A stretch of DNA of 55,653 nt from positions 1-55,653 of the forward strand of contig NZ_CBVI010000052.1 of assembly GCF_000513195.1 (NCBI RefSeq), written 5' to 3'. The stretch is from Bacteroides timonensis (lineage in GTDB: Bacteria > Bacteroidota > Bacteroidia > Bacteroidales > Bacteroidaceae). Both the position numbers and the translations under genes were made by a program. Under the pieces are notes generated by a model that saw only the letters and a program-made list of their open reading frames with translations, made no database searches and was not told where the DNA came from. Below are positions 27,028-35,217 of the stretch, piece by piece (the stretch's first letter is position 1; each line of letters opens with the position of its first letter).

Positions 27028-29388
27028 ATGAAAAGAAGAATCGCTTTATGTATTGCTGTATCGCTTTGTGCGGGTGTGTATGCGGGCAATAATCCCGGTA
27101 TATATAAGAAAGGCTGGATTGATTTTAATAAGAACGGGGTGATGGATGTCTATGAAGACCCTTCGGCACCCTTGGAGGCAAGAGTCAAGGATTTGTTGTC
27201 GCAGATGACAATGGAGGAAAAGACTTGCCAGATGGCTACGTTGTATGGCTCAGGCCGTGTACTGAAAGACTCCCTGCCCACAGAACAATGGAAAAATGAA
27301 ATCTGGAAAGACGGTATAGCGAATATAGACGAACAGGCCAATGGCTTGGGGAAATTCGGTTCTTCTTTGTCCTATCCTTATGTGAATAGTGTAGAGAACC
27401 GACAGACCATCCAACGCTGGTTCGTAGAACAAACCCGCCTTGGGATACCTGTTGACTTTACCAATGAAGGTATTCGCGGGCTTTGCCATGACCGGGCTAC
27501 CATGTTTCCGGCACAGTGCGGACAGGGAGCTACCTGGAATAAAGAACTGATCAGTGAAATAGCCAAGGTGACAGCCGAAGAGGCAAAAGCGCTGGGCTAT
27601 ACCAATATCTATTCCCCTATTCTGGATATTGCACAAGATCCCCGTTGGGGACGCGTAGTGGAGTGTTATGGCGAAGACCCTTTCCTGGTGGGAGAACTTG
27701 GAAAACGGATGATTAAAGGACTTCAGCAAGAAGGGCTGGTTGCCACTCCCAAGCATTTTGCCGTATATAGTATTCCTGTTGGAGGACGTGATGCCGGTAC
27801 CCGTACCGACCCGCACGTAGCTCCGCGTGAGATGAGGACCCTTTATATAGAACCCTTCCGAAAGGCTTTTTGCGAAGCCGGGGCATTGGGAGTGATGAGT
27901 TCTTATAATGATTATGACGGCGAACCGATTACGGGCAGTTATCATTTCCTTACTGAAATTCTTCGCCATGAATGGGGCTTCAAAGGTTATGTAGTGTCTG
28001 ATAGTGAAGCGGTGGAGTTTCTCTATTCCAAGCATAACGTAGCTGCCGATGCTGTAGATGGAGCTGCCCAGGTAGTAAATGCAGGATTGAATGTGCGTAC
28101 TAACTTTACTTTGCCCGAGAACTTCATTCGTCCGCTTCGGCAGGCTATCAGCGAGGGAAAGGTTTCCATGCAGACGATTGATAGCCGTGTGGCTGATGTG
28201 TTGCGGGTGAAGTTTGGGATGGGGCTGTTTGATAATCCCTATAAAGGAGATGCAAAACATCCTGAAAAGGTGGTACATAGCAAGGAACATCAGGCGATAT
28301 CCATGAGGGCGGCTTTAGAATCCATCGTTTTATTGAAGAATGAGAATAATATCCTGCCACTCTCCAAAGATTTGAAGAAAGTAGCCGTGATTGGTCCCAA
28401 TGCGAATGAAGTGCAAAATCTGATTTGCCGCTATGGTCCGGCTAATGCTCCGATAAAGACGGTATATCAGGGGATAAAAGAATATTTGCCTGATGCAGAA
28501 GTTCGCTATGCAAAAGGAACAGATATTATTGATAAATATTTTCCGGAGAGTGAGCTTTACGAAGTACCATTGGATCAGGAAGAACAGGCTATGATGGATG
28601 AGGCTGTAGCCTTGGCAAAGGAATCGGACGTAGCCATCATGGTATTGGGAGGAAATGAGAAGACGGTGCGTGAGGAATATTCCCGTACCAATTTGGATTT
28701 GTGTGGACGACAGGAAAAACTGTTGCAAGCTGTATACGCAACAGGCAAACCTGTAATCCTGTTACTGGTAGACGGACGTGCCGCCACCATCAACTGGGCT
28801 GAACGTTATATTCCGGGTATTGTACATGCCTGGTTCCCGGGAGAATTTATGGGAGATGCTGTGGCACAAGTACTTTTCGGTGATTACAATCCGGGAGGAA
28901 AACTGGCGGTAACTTTTCCTCGTTCGGTAGGGCAGATACCTTTTGCTTTTCCTTTTAAACCGGGTTCTGATTCGAAGGGGTTTGTACGTGTTACCGGTAC
29001 GCTTTATCCCTTCGGATATGGTTTGAGTTATACTACTTTTGCTTATAGTGATTTAAAGATAGAGAATCCGGTCATAGGTGTACAAGGTAGTGTGAAGCTG
29101 AGTTGTAAAGTGAAGAATACGGGAAAAATTGCCGGGGATGAAGTAGTTCAGCTTTATCTGCATGATGAGATGAGTTCTGTAACTACATATGTAAAAGTAC
29201 TGCGTGGCTTCGAACGTATCCATCTGGAACCGGGCGAAGAAAAAGTGATTGATTTCGTACTCACCCCGCAAGATCTGGGATTATGGAATAAGGATAATCA
29301 CTTCGTAGTAGAGCCGGGTACGTTTGCTGTAATGGTGGGAAGTTCTTCACAAGATATCAGATTACAAGGAAAGTTTGAAGTAAAATAA
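27028..29388 (+). CDS. Glycoside hydrolase family 3 protein
   Basis: This is a secreted beta-glycosidase, 786 residues, signal peptide MKRRIALCIAVSLCAGVYA. After an N-terminal segment with a D-x-N-x-N-G loop (DFNKNGVMDVYEDP) come the GH3 barrel motifs MTMEEKTCQMATLYG, DFTNEGIRG, QDPRWGRVVECYGEDPFLVG and KHFAVYSIPVGGRDAG. The nucleophile is Asp325 in YVVSDSEAV. The second domain (VMVLGGNEKTVREEYSRTNL) and a C-terminal fibronectin-III-like domain after PFGYGLSYTTF complete the standard three-domain enzyme. There is no PA14 insertion, unlike the first GH3, so the two probably act on different linkages. It is the last gene of the operon. Confidence 0.94.
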   Translation: MKRRIALCIAVSLCAGVYAGNNPGIYKKGWIDFNKNGVMDVYEDPSAPLEARVKDLLSQMTMEEKTCQMATLYGSGRVLKDSLPTEQWKNEIWKDGIANIDEQANGLGKFGSSLSYPYVNSVENRQTIQRWFVEQTRLGIPVDFTNEGIRGLCHDRATMFPAQCGQGATWNKELISEIAKVTAEEAKALGYTNIYSPILDIAQDPRWGRVVECYGEDPFLVGELGKRMIKGLQQEGLVATPKHFAVYSIPVGGRDAGTRTDPHVAPREMRTLYIEPFRKAFCEAGALGVMSSYNDYDGEPITGSYHFLTEILRHEWGFKGYVVSDSEAVEFLYSKHNVAADAVDGAAQVVNAGLNVRTNFTLPENFIRPLRQAISEGKVSMQTIDSRVADVLRVKFGMGLFDNPYKGDAKHPEKVVHSKEHQAISMRAALESIVLLKNENNILPLSKDLKKVAVIGPNANEVQNLICRYGPANAPIKTVYQGIKEYLPDAEVRYAKGTDIIDKYFPESELYEVPLDQEEQAMMDEAVALAKESDVAIMVLGGNEKTVREEYSRTNLDLCGRQEKLLQAVYATGKPVILLLVDGRAATINWAERYIPGIVHAWFPGEFMGDAVAQVLFGDYNPGGKLAVTFPRSVGQIPFAFPFKPGSDSKGFVRVTGTLYPFGYGLSYTTFAYSDLKIENPVIGVQGSVKLSCKVKNTGKIAGDEVVQLYLHDEMSSVTTYVKVLRGFERIHLEPGEEKVIDFVLTPQDLGLWNKDNHFVVEPGTFAVMVGSSSQDIRLQGKFEVK

Positions 29389-29392
29389 TTCA

Positions 29393-29400
29393 TATCTTTG
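29393..29400 (+). promoter_or_regulatory. Candidate -7 box of the acetyltransferase gene
   Basis: TATCTTTG begins 4 nt after the GH3 stop codon. Transcription from here would give an untranslated leader of about 155 nt before the acetyltransferase ATG. A TTTG at 29374-29377 is closer than the usual -33 spacing, so the -33 element is uncertain. Confidence 0.45.
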
Positions 29401-29432
29401 TTGTGCGATATAAACCATAGTCTTTAATCATC

Positions 29433-29456
29433 ATGAAATGGCAACTTTGTAAATAG
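29433..29456 (+). CDS. Putative 7-residue leader peptide MKWQLCK
   Basis: ATG-AAA-TGG-CAA-CTT-TGT-AAA-TAG lies about 27 nt after the expected transcription start and immediately before three nested hairpins that lead to a Vat-like acetyltransferase. Short leader ORFs in this position are typical of ribosome-stalling control of antibiotic-resistance genes. No ribosome binding site is evident and no homologue is known to me, so this is an inference from position. Confidence 0.35.
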   Translation: MKWQLCK

Positions 29457-29460
29457 CTTC

Positions 29461-29543
29461 GTTTAGTATGATAGGGCAATAGTTAAGTCTGTTGCCCAAT
29501 TTAATTGTGACCGTTTCCGTCACAAGATATTAAAATACTAAAC
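29461..29543 (+). promoter_or_regulatory. Multi-hairpin leader (possible attenuator) of the acetyltransferase gene
   Basis: The outer stem is GTTTAGTAT 29461-29469 with ATACTAAAC 29535-29543. It encloses GGGCAA 29474-29479 with TTGCCC 29492-29497, and TGTGAC 29506-29511 with GTCACA 29519-29524. All pairs are perfect. The outer stem ends 21 nt before the acetyltransferase ATG, so it could control access to the start. Confidence 0.6.
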
Positions 29544-29564
29544 ATACAAAAAGAAGTAATTACA

Positions 29565-30185
29565 ATGAATACGAAAACATTTCCACGTACCAACGATTAT
29601 CAGACTATCTATCTGAATACCATTATCAACAATCCGAATATTATAGTTGGTGATTATACCATATATAATGACTTTGTAAATGACCCGGTTCAATTTGAGA
29701 AGAATAATGTCCTCTATCATTATCCTATCAATCAAGACCGCTTGATTATCGGAAAATTCTGTTCCATTGCCTGTGGGGCAAAGTTTCTTTTTAACAGTGC
29801 CAACCATACATTGAAATCCCTGTCCAGCTACACATTTCCCTTGTTCTTCGAAGAATGGGGATTGGATAAGAAAAATGTAGCCTCAGCATGGGATAATAAA
29901 GGGGATATCATTATAGGCAATGACGTCTGGATAGGTTATGAAGCCGTAATTATGGCAGGCGTGCATATCGGAGATGGAGCTGTCATCGCAGCCCGGGCAG
30001 TGGTAACTAAAGATGTTCCTCCCTACACCATAGTAGGAGGAACACCTGCCAGGAAAATACGGATGCGATTTGAGGAAGAGACAATCGCCAGACTGCAACA
30101 GATACAATGGTGGAACTGGTCTGTTGAGAAGATACGTCAATCCTTACCCTATATCATGGATGGAACGGTTGACAGACTTATCTAA
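29565..30185 (+). CDS. Vat/CatB-family xenobiotic O-acetyltransferase
   Basis: This is a left-handed beta-helix acetyl-CoA-dependent acetyltransferase of 206 residues, near the length of streptogramin A acetyltransferases. Hexapeptide repeats are clear ([54 protein letters not shown]). The [18 protein letters not shown] segment carries the catalytic His81 found in this family. The C-terminal WWNW ... IRQSLPYI helix is typical. It likely modifies a hydroxyl on an antibiotic or other small molecule in the cytoplasm; streptogramin A or chloramphenicol are possibilities, not established. It has its own promoter and structured leader, and its 3' end overlaps the convergent DUF1062 gene by 42 nt. 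Confidence 0.85.
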   Translation: MNTKTFPRTNDYQTIYLNTIINNPNIIVGDYTIYNDFVNDPVQFEKNNVLYHYPINQDRLIIGKFCSIACGAKFLFNSANHTLKSLSSYTFPLFFEEWGLDKKNVASAWDNKGDIIIGNDVWIGYEAVIMAGVHIGDGAVIAARAVVTKDVPPYTIVGGTPARKIRMRFEEETIARLQQIQWWNWSVEKIRQSLPYIMDGTVDRLI

Positions 30186-30767
30186 TTCCTCTCTTTGTAT
30201 CAGAATCATATCTCCATCTTTCACCTTATGTTTTTGGGGTGGTTTGTTGCCTGAAATCGTAATTATACCATCTTCGAACATACGTTTCGCCTGATTGGCA
30301 GAGAGTGAGAAGCATCTTCTGATTAATGATGATAATTTGAGATCAAACTCAAACTCGCACTTGATGTAGATTTTGATAACCTCATTGGATAGATTCAGTA
30401 AATCTTCCAATGAGGTATCAGGAATGACTTCATATTCTACGCTACCATAATCCAGTCTCAGATTATTCTTTCTCTCCATTTCAGTAGAAAAAGCATACTT
30501 CCAAGCCGTATCTTTATCATTCATTGAAAAGCTATGGAATAATGTCTTGTCAATCAAATCCGGTTTACTGCGTGATAACAAAGTGAGGTTACAGGTGTTG
30601 TCGCACTTCACGCATCTGTAAATCAACCATACATCTATGTTTTTCTTTTGAGCATTCATCCTGAACTTATCGCTACAATAAAATCGGTCACTATCGCAGT
30701 GACTGCACTTCTTAATTAATAAAGGGGTATTCTTCACCTTTACTTCCCATGTAATTGTTGTCTCCAT
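30144..30767 (-). CDS. DUF1062 zinc-ribbon protein
   Basis: This is a cytoplasmic protein of 207 residues matching the DUF1062 family. The N-terminal half holds a probable zinc site: Cys21, Cys24 (CSHC), Cys31, and Cys52, Cys55 (CVKC), Cys59. The C-terminal 60 residues ([20 protein letters not shown] ... VKDGDMILI) look like a small S4-type RNA-binding domain, with the typical helix-turn and a closing strand. That makes an RNA- or ribosome-related role plausible, but no function is known. The gene converges on the acetyltransferase gene and overlaps its last 42 nt. Confidence 0.8.
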   Translation of the reverse strand: METTITWEVKVKNTPLLIKKCSHCDSDRFYCSDKFRMNAQKKNIDVWLIYRCVKCDNTCNLTLLSRSKPDLIDKTLFHSFSMNDKDTAWKYAFSTEMERKNNLRLDYGSVEYEVIPDTSLEDLLNLSNEVIKIYIKCEFEFDLKLSSLIRRCFSLSANQAKRMFEDGIITISGNKPPQKHKVKDGDMILIQREELDKSVNRSIHDIG

Positions 30768-30877
30768 AAATAAACTATTATCTTTCTTTGCGGGTTAAGT
30801 AATTTTTCGGCAAAGTTGGATATTAGCTATTTGCATAATTCACAAGATGTCACAAGACGCTGTGAAATATTCTTTGT

Positions 30878-31723
30878 TTACCTGTCAAGTTCGTCCATCA
30901 TTCGGGTTATTTTCTCTTTCAGTTTATCCAGAAATTGTGTCCTGCTCTTCTTCCTGTTCCTGATTTCAAGAAATATCCGGTAGAAATCACCAATCTCAAT
31001 ATCAAAGAGAGTTTCGCAACAGAAAGCGATGTCTTTCAGGCTCGTATTACCATTGTTAAAGCACTTTCCGGCATATAGTGCATAAATGAATTCTACCAAT
31101 GAAACCTTACTTTCAGTCCATTGCAATAGTTTGCTTTCTATGATGGAGGTAAACTTAAGATGCAGTTTTTCCGATAATGCATCAATCTCTGTGGAGAGAT
31201 AATGAGTGAGTTGCTTATTTGCTAAGATCTCTGCTACGCTGGAATCATGCAAAGTGGAAAAGGAAGTATCTCTATCCAACGAGTGGCAGTGGACATCAGC
31301 AAGGATATCATAATGCTTTCTCATGAAATACAGATGATCAGAGTCAGTTTTACCGGCTTGATAATAGTTATAGAAATTATTGTCCGAAGAGACGTTCTTC
31401 AGACTTTCGTATTCCTCCTTCAGATACTTATATTGAGCTGACGGTGATTTCCCAATCCGGTTCTTTTCAATCTGATACAGGCGGATATAAAATATCAGTA
31501 GACCGGATATCTGTGGTTTCCGGACTTTAAAGAAAAGAACCTCTTCCTCGGGATTAATGAACTGATAGTCCTCAATGGTTGCTTTTAGCCGGGCGAGTGA
31601 AGTCTGTATGAAGCCGACTATTTGTTTTATCTTATCAAGAATATCAATATCTTGTTGCTCAATTCTTTTGATTTCTACTTCTATATCTTGCTTAATGTTC
31701 TTTACGAAATTCTCCATTCGCAT
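30878..31723 (-). CDS. RteC-family protein
   Basis: RteC is the transcriptional activator of the excision operon in CTnDOT-type conjugative transposons. This 281-residue homologue has the family layout, a mostly helical protein, and its best-conserved part at the C-terminus (DIEIGDFYRIFLEIRNRKKS, then RTQFLDKLKEKITRMMDELD). A second Met at codon 3 (31717) is an alternative start. None of the usual partners (rteA/rteB, exc, xis, integrase, mobilisation genes) are nearby, so it is a stand-alone member, common in Bacteroides chromosomes. It is either a leftover from an element or a recruited regulator. Confidence 0.85.
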   Translation of the reverse strand: MRMENFVKNIKQDIEVEIKRIEQQDIDILDKIKQIVGFIQTSLARLKATIEDYQFINPEEEVLFFKVRKPQISGLLIFYIRLYQIEKNRIGKSPSAQYKYLKEEYESLKNVSSDNNFYNYYQAGKTDSDHLYFMRKHYDILADVHCHSLDRDTSFSTLHDSSVAEILANKQLTHYLSTEIDALSEKLHLKFTSIIESKLLQWTESKVSLVEFIYALYAGKCFNNGNTSLKDIAFCCETLFDIEIGDFYRIFLEIRNRKKSRTQFLDKLKEKITRMMDELDR

Positions 31724-31983
31724 TCAGCGCATCCATAACTTTCAGGCGGTTGCTGCGAAACCTGCTAAAAGTCTGAATAGCAAATTACAATTGCCTTGCA
31801 GAGGCAATGTAGTTAATACTAAAAATGATAAAATGAAAAACCTGTCTGAATATGAATTATTCAAACGAAAGAAATTAGCCTGTGGTTTATGAGGCTAATA
31901 TTAAGCGATAACAAATTTAAGAATTGTGCCCAAAATATCTGCTTTTAGAATTCGGGGCAAATATAGTTCTTTTTTTTATATAT

Positions 31984-32018
31984 CCTCTGAATCTACAGTC
32001 AAAATGTAGATTCAGAGG
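31984..32018. terminator. 14-bp perfect hairpin after the LA_2272-type gene
   Basis: CCTCTGAATCTACA (31984-31997) pairs exactly with 32005-32018 around a 7-nt loop, 33 nt past the stop codon of the - strand gene. On the - strand the flank is A-rich rather than U-rich, so it may act as a terminator or as a 3' stabilising hairpin. The rest of the 31724-32050 gap has only a small dyad (31790-31808) and no gene I can support. Confidence 0.55.
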
Positions 32019-32050
32019 GTATTGAGTCTAAAGAGTGTTGAATTGAACTA

Positions 32051-33043
32051 TCAGAATATATATTGTACACCAAACTGGTATCCGATATACAGTTGTTGCA
32101 GTTTGGTAGACTCAGTCTTTTTCCATAAGGAATGGTTCGGGAATATTTTGCTGTTGCTTACATCTTTGGTCATCATATAGTTTATGCCTACCCCTCCGAA
32201 CAGCTCAATATGCTTCCCGATTCTGAAGGACGGAATGAGTGAGTATCCAGTATTCAAAACAGGTTCATCCGAATCGTTTCCAATGGTTGAGGCTTTAAGT
32301 TCATTGTTAATCCTGAACCAGGAGGTAACGGGGATATGAGCGCCGAAACCACCTTCAGCCACCAATGAGTTATTCTCAGTTTTATGGTTATATCCAACGC
32401 CTATAATGCCATAAGTGTATCTGCCGCCCGAACGGAATGTGGCTACCGTACTTCCCAATGCATCATAAGTGATGGCAACCGCCATTTCACCATTTTTAAT
32501 GATGTTGATTAATCCGATGGGGCAGTCACTCTTATCCGCTATATTGACCAGTCCGGCAAATTGTACGCCATTGACCTCTTTTGCAATGTTGACTAATCCG
32601 GCAACCTGCAACCCGTTTACCTCTTTGGCGATATTGACTAATCCGGCGAATTGGAATCCGGTCATTTCAGAAGCTGTATTTGCCAACCCTGCTATCTGGA
32701 AACCACTGAACTTATTCTTATTTATATTAGCCAATCCTGCAGATTGCACTCCCTGTCCGTTGTTTCCTACATAGTTTGAAAGTCCTGCCATCTGAAAACC
32801 TTTGGCATCATTCAGAATAATGTTTGAGATACCTCCCCAAGTGAATGCCTCCTCGTTTCTGGAAATACCTACAAGTAAGTTGAGTGAAACAGTATTCGTA
32901 TACTGATGCGAATAGGCTCCATTGGTACTCAGGGGCGGGACAAAGCTCAATTGAAATACGGTTCTTTTGTCTTCATTGGATTGGGCAAACAATGCGCTAT
33001 AAACTAATACGCAGAGTATTAAAACTAAAATCTTCTTCATCAT
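32051..33043 (-). CDS. LA_2272-type surface repeat protein
   Basis: This is a secreted protein of 330 residues with signal peptide MMKKILVLILCVLVYSALFA. The centre is a run of 15- to 16-residue repeats of the form G-[FLV]-Q-x-A-G-L-[AV]-N-I-A (for example GFQFAGLVNIAKEVN, GLQVAGLVNIAKEVN, GVQFAGLVNIADKSD), at least six copies, as in LA_2272-family surface repeats, which suggests a beta-solenoid. The C-terminal third alternates beta-strands and ends in an aromatic Phe (GYQFGVQYIF), like an outer-membrane beta-barrel. No enzymatic motif is present. Its promoter region shares sequence with one upstream of the EamA gene, see 33097-33163. Confidence 0.82.
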   Translation of the reverse strand: MMKKILVLILCVLVYSALFAQSNEDKRTVFQLSFVPPLSTNGAYSHQYTNTVSLNLLVGISRNEEAFTWGGISNIILNDAKGFQMAGLSNYVGNNGQGVQSAGLANINKNKFSGFQIAGLANTASEMTGFQFAGLVNIAKEVNGLQVAGLVNIAKEVNGVQFAGLVNIADKSDCPIGLINIIKNGEMAVAITYDALGSTVATFRSGGRYTYGIIGVGYNHKTENNSLVAEGGFGAHIPVTSWFRINNELKASTIGNDSDEPVLNTGYSLIPSFRIGKHIELFGGVGINYMMTKDVSNSKIFPNHSLWKKTESTKLQQLYIGYQFGVQYIF

Positions 33044-33096
33044 TTTGATTTTCTTTGTTACTAATCTTTATTTTTCTATCATCTTGATTTCGGTAA

Positions 33097-33163
33097 CAAA
33101 GGTAAGTTTAATAATTCTTCCTTAGAGAGTTTGTAGACGAACCATACTGTTTCTTATGACGAA
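33097..33163 (-). promoter_or_regulatory. Promoter and LytTR-like operator of the LA_2272-type gene
   Basis: On the - strand, TACCTTTG (33097-33104) is a good -7 box 54 nt before the start codon. About 30 nt further upstream are two direct repeats, TTCGTCAT (33156-33163) and TTCGTCTA (33134-33141), exactly 22 bp apart. That spacing is typical of sites bound by LytTR-domain regulators, one of which is encoded 1.3 kb away. Confidence 0.5.
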
Positions 33164-33292
33164 ATGATGAATATGAGCGATCAACTTCTTTTCCTATTAT
33201 ATTCATACCGCTTCATTAAGTTTGCAAAAATATTGCCCGGATTTCACATATGCTTGTAAAAAAAAGACATTATAACGGATAGCTTGTTTCAT

Positions 33293-34234
33293 CTATTTGG
33301 AGTTGTGTTTCAAAGGCAATCGTGGAAACAACTTCCTGAACCGTACCAAATGTGTCGTAATATTACTTCCGGCTATAATAAATGTCACAGCCAGAATAAT
33401 CAATACAATTCCGCAACACAATCTGGGTGTCAGACTTTCCCCGAAGATCGTTACTCCGAAGAATACAGCCGTTACAGGTTCCAAAGCTCCGAGAATGGCT
33501 GTAGGGGTAGAGCCTATATATTGCACGGCCTGTGTCGTACAGAGGAAGGATATGGCTGTAGGGAAGATTGCCAATGCAATCAGGTTCCCCCATAAATACC
33601 ATTTGTCGACAACATGCAGGCTTTGCCCGAAATCTACGCGGACTAAAAAGAGCGACAAGCCGAAAAGCAATACATAAAAAGTAACTTTAAGCGTTGCCAC
33701 ATCTTTTAATATCGGTCGGTTTACTCCTACGATATAGATAGCGTAGGAGAGGGCCGATGCCATGACTAACCCAACGCCAACTAAGCTAAGCGTTGTGCCG
33801 TCTCCTCCTTTGTAAAGTAACCCTATACCGCTTAGAGCCAGAAAGATACATAAGACTGTTTGTAATGTGACTTTCTCCTTGAAAGCGACAGCCATAATCA
33901 GTGCCACCAAAATTGGATAGACAAACAGTATCGTCGAGGCAATACCGGCTTCCATATAGTTGTAGCTTTGAAACAGGGTAAGGGAAGATATGGCGACCAA
34001 CCATCCCAGTATGACTAACGGCAATATTTCTTTCCGTTTCAGACTAAAACTTCTGCCTCTTGCTTTGAGCATAATCCCCAAGATGGGAATGGCAAACAGA
34101 TATCTGAAGAAAAGAACAGAGTCCGGATTCATTCCTTCTTTATATAACGGAAGAGTAAAGAGGGGATTCATGCCATAAGTGGCGGCAGCAACGGCTCCCA
34201 ATATATATCCTTTGACTTTCGTATTCATAAACAC
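33293..34234 (-). CDS. EamA/DMT-superfamily transporter
   Basis: This is an inner-membrane permease of 313 residues with ten predicted membrane segments in two EamA repeats (GYILGAVAAATYGMNPLFTL ... and a second half from VGVGLVMASALSYAIYIVG). The second-half signature YIGSTPTAILGALEPVTAVF is typical of drug/metabolite exporters (RhaT/YdcZ-like). The substrate is unknown. ATG codons at 34234 and 34228 are both possible; MNTKVKGYILG from 34228 is the more usual beginning. The gene is oriented like the two-component genes upstream, but separated from them by a 260-nt gap with two promoter-like sites. Confidence 0.9.
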   Translation of the reverse strand: MFMNTKVKGYILGAVAAATYGMNPLFTLPLYKEGMNPDSVLFFRYLFAIPILGIMLKARGRSFSLKRKEILPLVILGWLVAISSLTLFQSYNYMEAGIASTILFVYPILVALIMAVAFKEKVTLQTVLCIFLALSGIGLLYKGGDGTTLSLVGVGLVMASALSYAIYIVGVNRPILKDVATLKVTFYVLLFGLSLFLVRVDFGQSLHVVDKWYLWGNLIALAIFPTAISFLCTTQAVQYIGSTPTAILGALEPVTAVFFGVTIFGESLTPRLCCGIVLIILAVTFIIAGSNITTHLVRFRKLFPRLPLKHNSK

Positions 34235-34275
34235 TAAATAATTTCTTAGTTCTGGCTTTCTTTTTTAGGGGGGAG

Positions 34276-34283
34276 CAAAGGTA
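34276..34283 (-). promoter_or_regulatory. Proximal -7 box of the EamA gene
   Basis: On the - strand this reads TACCTTTG, 42-48 nt before the candidate start codons, giving a short leader. Confidence 0.5.
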
Positions 34284-34384
34284 AATCTTTTCTTTATATA
34301 TTATTATTACAAACCTCTTAATTTTTGCTTTTCGTTTTTCTTTGTTATTAATCTTTTTTATTTTCACTCTTTTAATTCTGAAAG

Positions 34385-34453
34385 CAAAGGTAAGCTGAAT
34401 TAGTTTGTCGTCGGGAGTTTGTAGACCAAAACATCCCTGTTTCTGATGACGAA
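34385..34453 (-). promoter_or_regulatory. Distal promoter/operator, paralogous to that of the LA_2272-type gene
   Basis: A second TACCTTTG lies at 34385-34392. About 110 bp around it match the LA_2272 gene's upstream region: the CTTTGTTA-TAATCTTT block downstream, GAGTTTGTAGAC, and CTGTTTCT-ATGACGAAAT (plus-strand reading). The two GAC repeats are here 24 bp apart (34424 and 34448). The element precedes the EamA gene by about 150 nt. It may be a second, regulated promoter produced by duplication. Confidence 0.5.
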
Positions 34454-34494
34454 ATAGAGTAAATTAGAGGCTAACATGCTATTTGAAATAGAGT

Positions 34495-35217
34495 TTATTC
34501 ACCGGTTTCCTGTTTGGTATTGGCACCGGAAATCAGTATTTTATATATTTTTGCTGTATAAAGCCTTCCTATAGGGATACTTTTGGGATATCCTTTTAGT
34601 TTGATTTCCCGTTTTGAAAACTGCTCTACTTTGTCAAGGGCTATGATATATGAACGATGTATGCGCAGGAAAGTATTTTGGGGTAATAGCTCTTGAATGT
34701 TTTTCAGGCTTGTGTGAGACAACGTATAACCACCGCTTAAGCGGAATATCTTAGTGTAGTTCTCCATTGCTTCAATATAGAGGATGTCCGATAAAGGTAT
34801 GGATATATTGCTATATTCTTGTTTGACTACAATATTTTCCGGTATCCTGCTATTATGAGCTTTCATTCGGCGGATAGCTTTATTCACAGCTTTTTCAAAT
34901 CTTTCGTATGCGAAGGGTTTATGCAGGAAATCCACGGCGTCAAGTTCAAATCCGTTGAGGGCATATTGTGCATGGGCAGTGGTGAAGATGAAACAACACT
35001 CGTATGGTAGGATGTGGGCTATGTCAAGTCCGCTGATACTGTTCATCTCAATGTCCAGAAAAACGAGGTCCGGTTTGAGGCGTCTGATCTCTTCCAAACC
35101 AATGGAAGGTTCGCTGAAAGTTATCAGTTCCAAATCACCTCTGCGCTCGCAGAACTGTTTGATAACGAGCAGAGCGATAGGTTCATCATCAATGGCGATA
35201 CAGCATATCTTTTTCAT
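34495..35217 (-). CDS. LytTR-family response regulator
   Basis: This is a DNA-binding response regulator of 240 residues. The receiver domain (1-120) has the acidic pair Asp10/Asp11, phospho-acceptor Asp55 (LVFLDIEM) and Lys100 (FLHKPF). The LytTR DNA-binding domain covers about 140-235 (IPLSDILYIEAMENYTKIFR ... FLRIHRSYIIALDKVEQFS). It is encoded after, and overlaps by 4 nt, a LytS-like kinase gene, so the two are one operon and a cognate pair. Likely targets are the divergent efflux operon and the neighbouring genes with TTCGTCAT-type direct repeats; this is inferred from position and site spacing. Confidence 0.94.
   Translation of the reverse strand: MKKICCIAIDDEPIALLVIKQFCERRGDLELITFSEPSIGLEEIRRLKPDLVFLDIEMNSISGLDIAHILPYECCFIFTTAHAQYALNGFELDAVDFLHKPFAYERFEKAVNKAIRRMKAHNSRIPENIVVKQEYSNISIPLSDILYIEAMENYTKIFRLSGGYTLSHTSLKNIQELLPQNTFLRIHRSYIIALDKVEQFSKREIKLKGYPKSIPIGRLYTAKIYKILISGANTKQETGE

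Noticed and set aside
27250..28290. 346-codon open frame on the - strand opposite the second GH3 gene
   Set aside because: Cys/His/Ile-rich random-looking translation opposite a well-conserved enzyme.
29565..30185. Calling the acetyltransferase a named streptogramin resistance gene
   Set aside because: The fold and catalytic His are present, but many chromosomal members of this family act on other substrates.
31834..31892. Small + strand ORF MKNLSEYELFKRKKLACGL between RteC and the LA_2272-type gene
   Set aside because: Peptide looks tidy, but there is no promoter box, no ribosome binding site and no neighbour that would process it. Not enough to call a gene.
30878..33043. Remnant of a conjugative transposon around RteC
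   Set aside because: No integrase, mobilisation, transfer or excision gene and no attachment-like repeats were seen.
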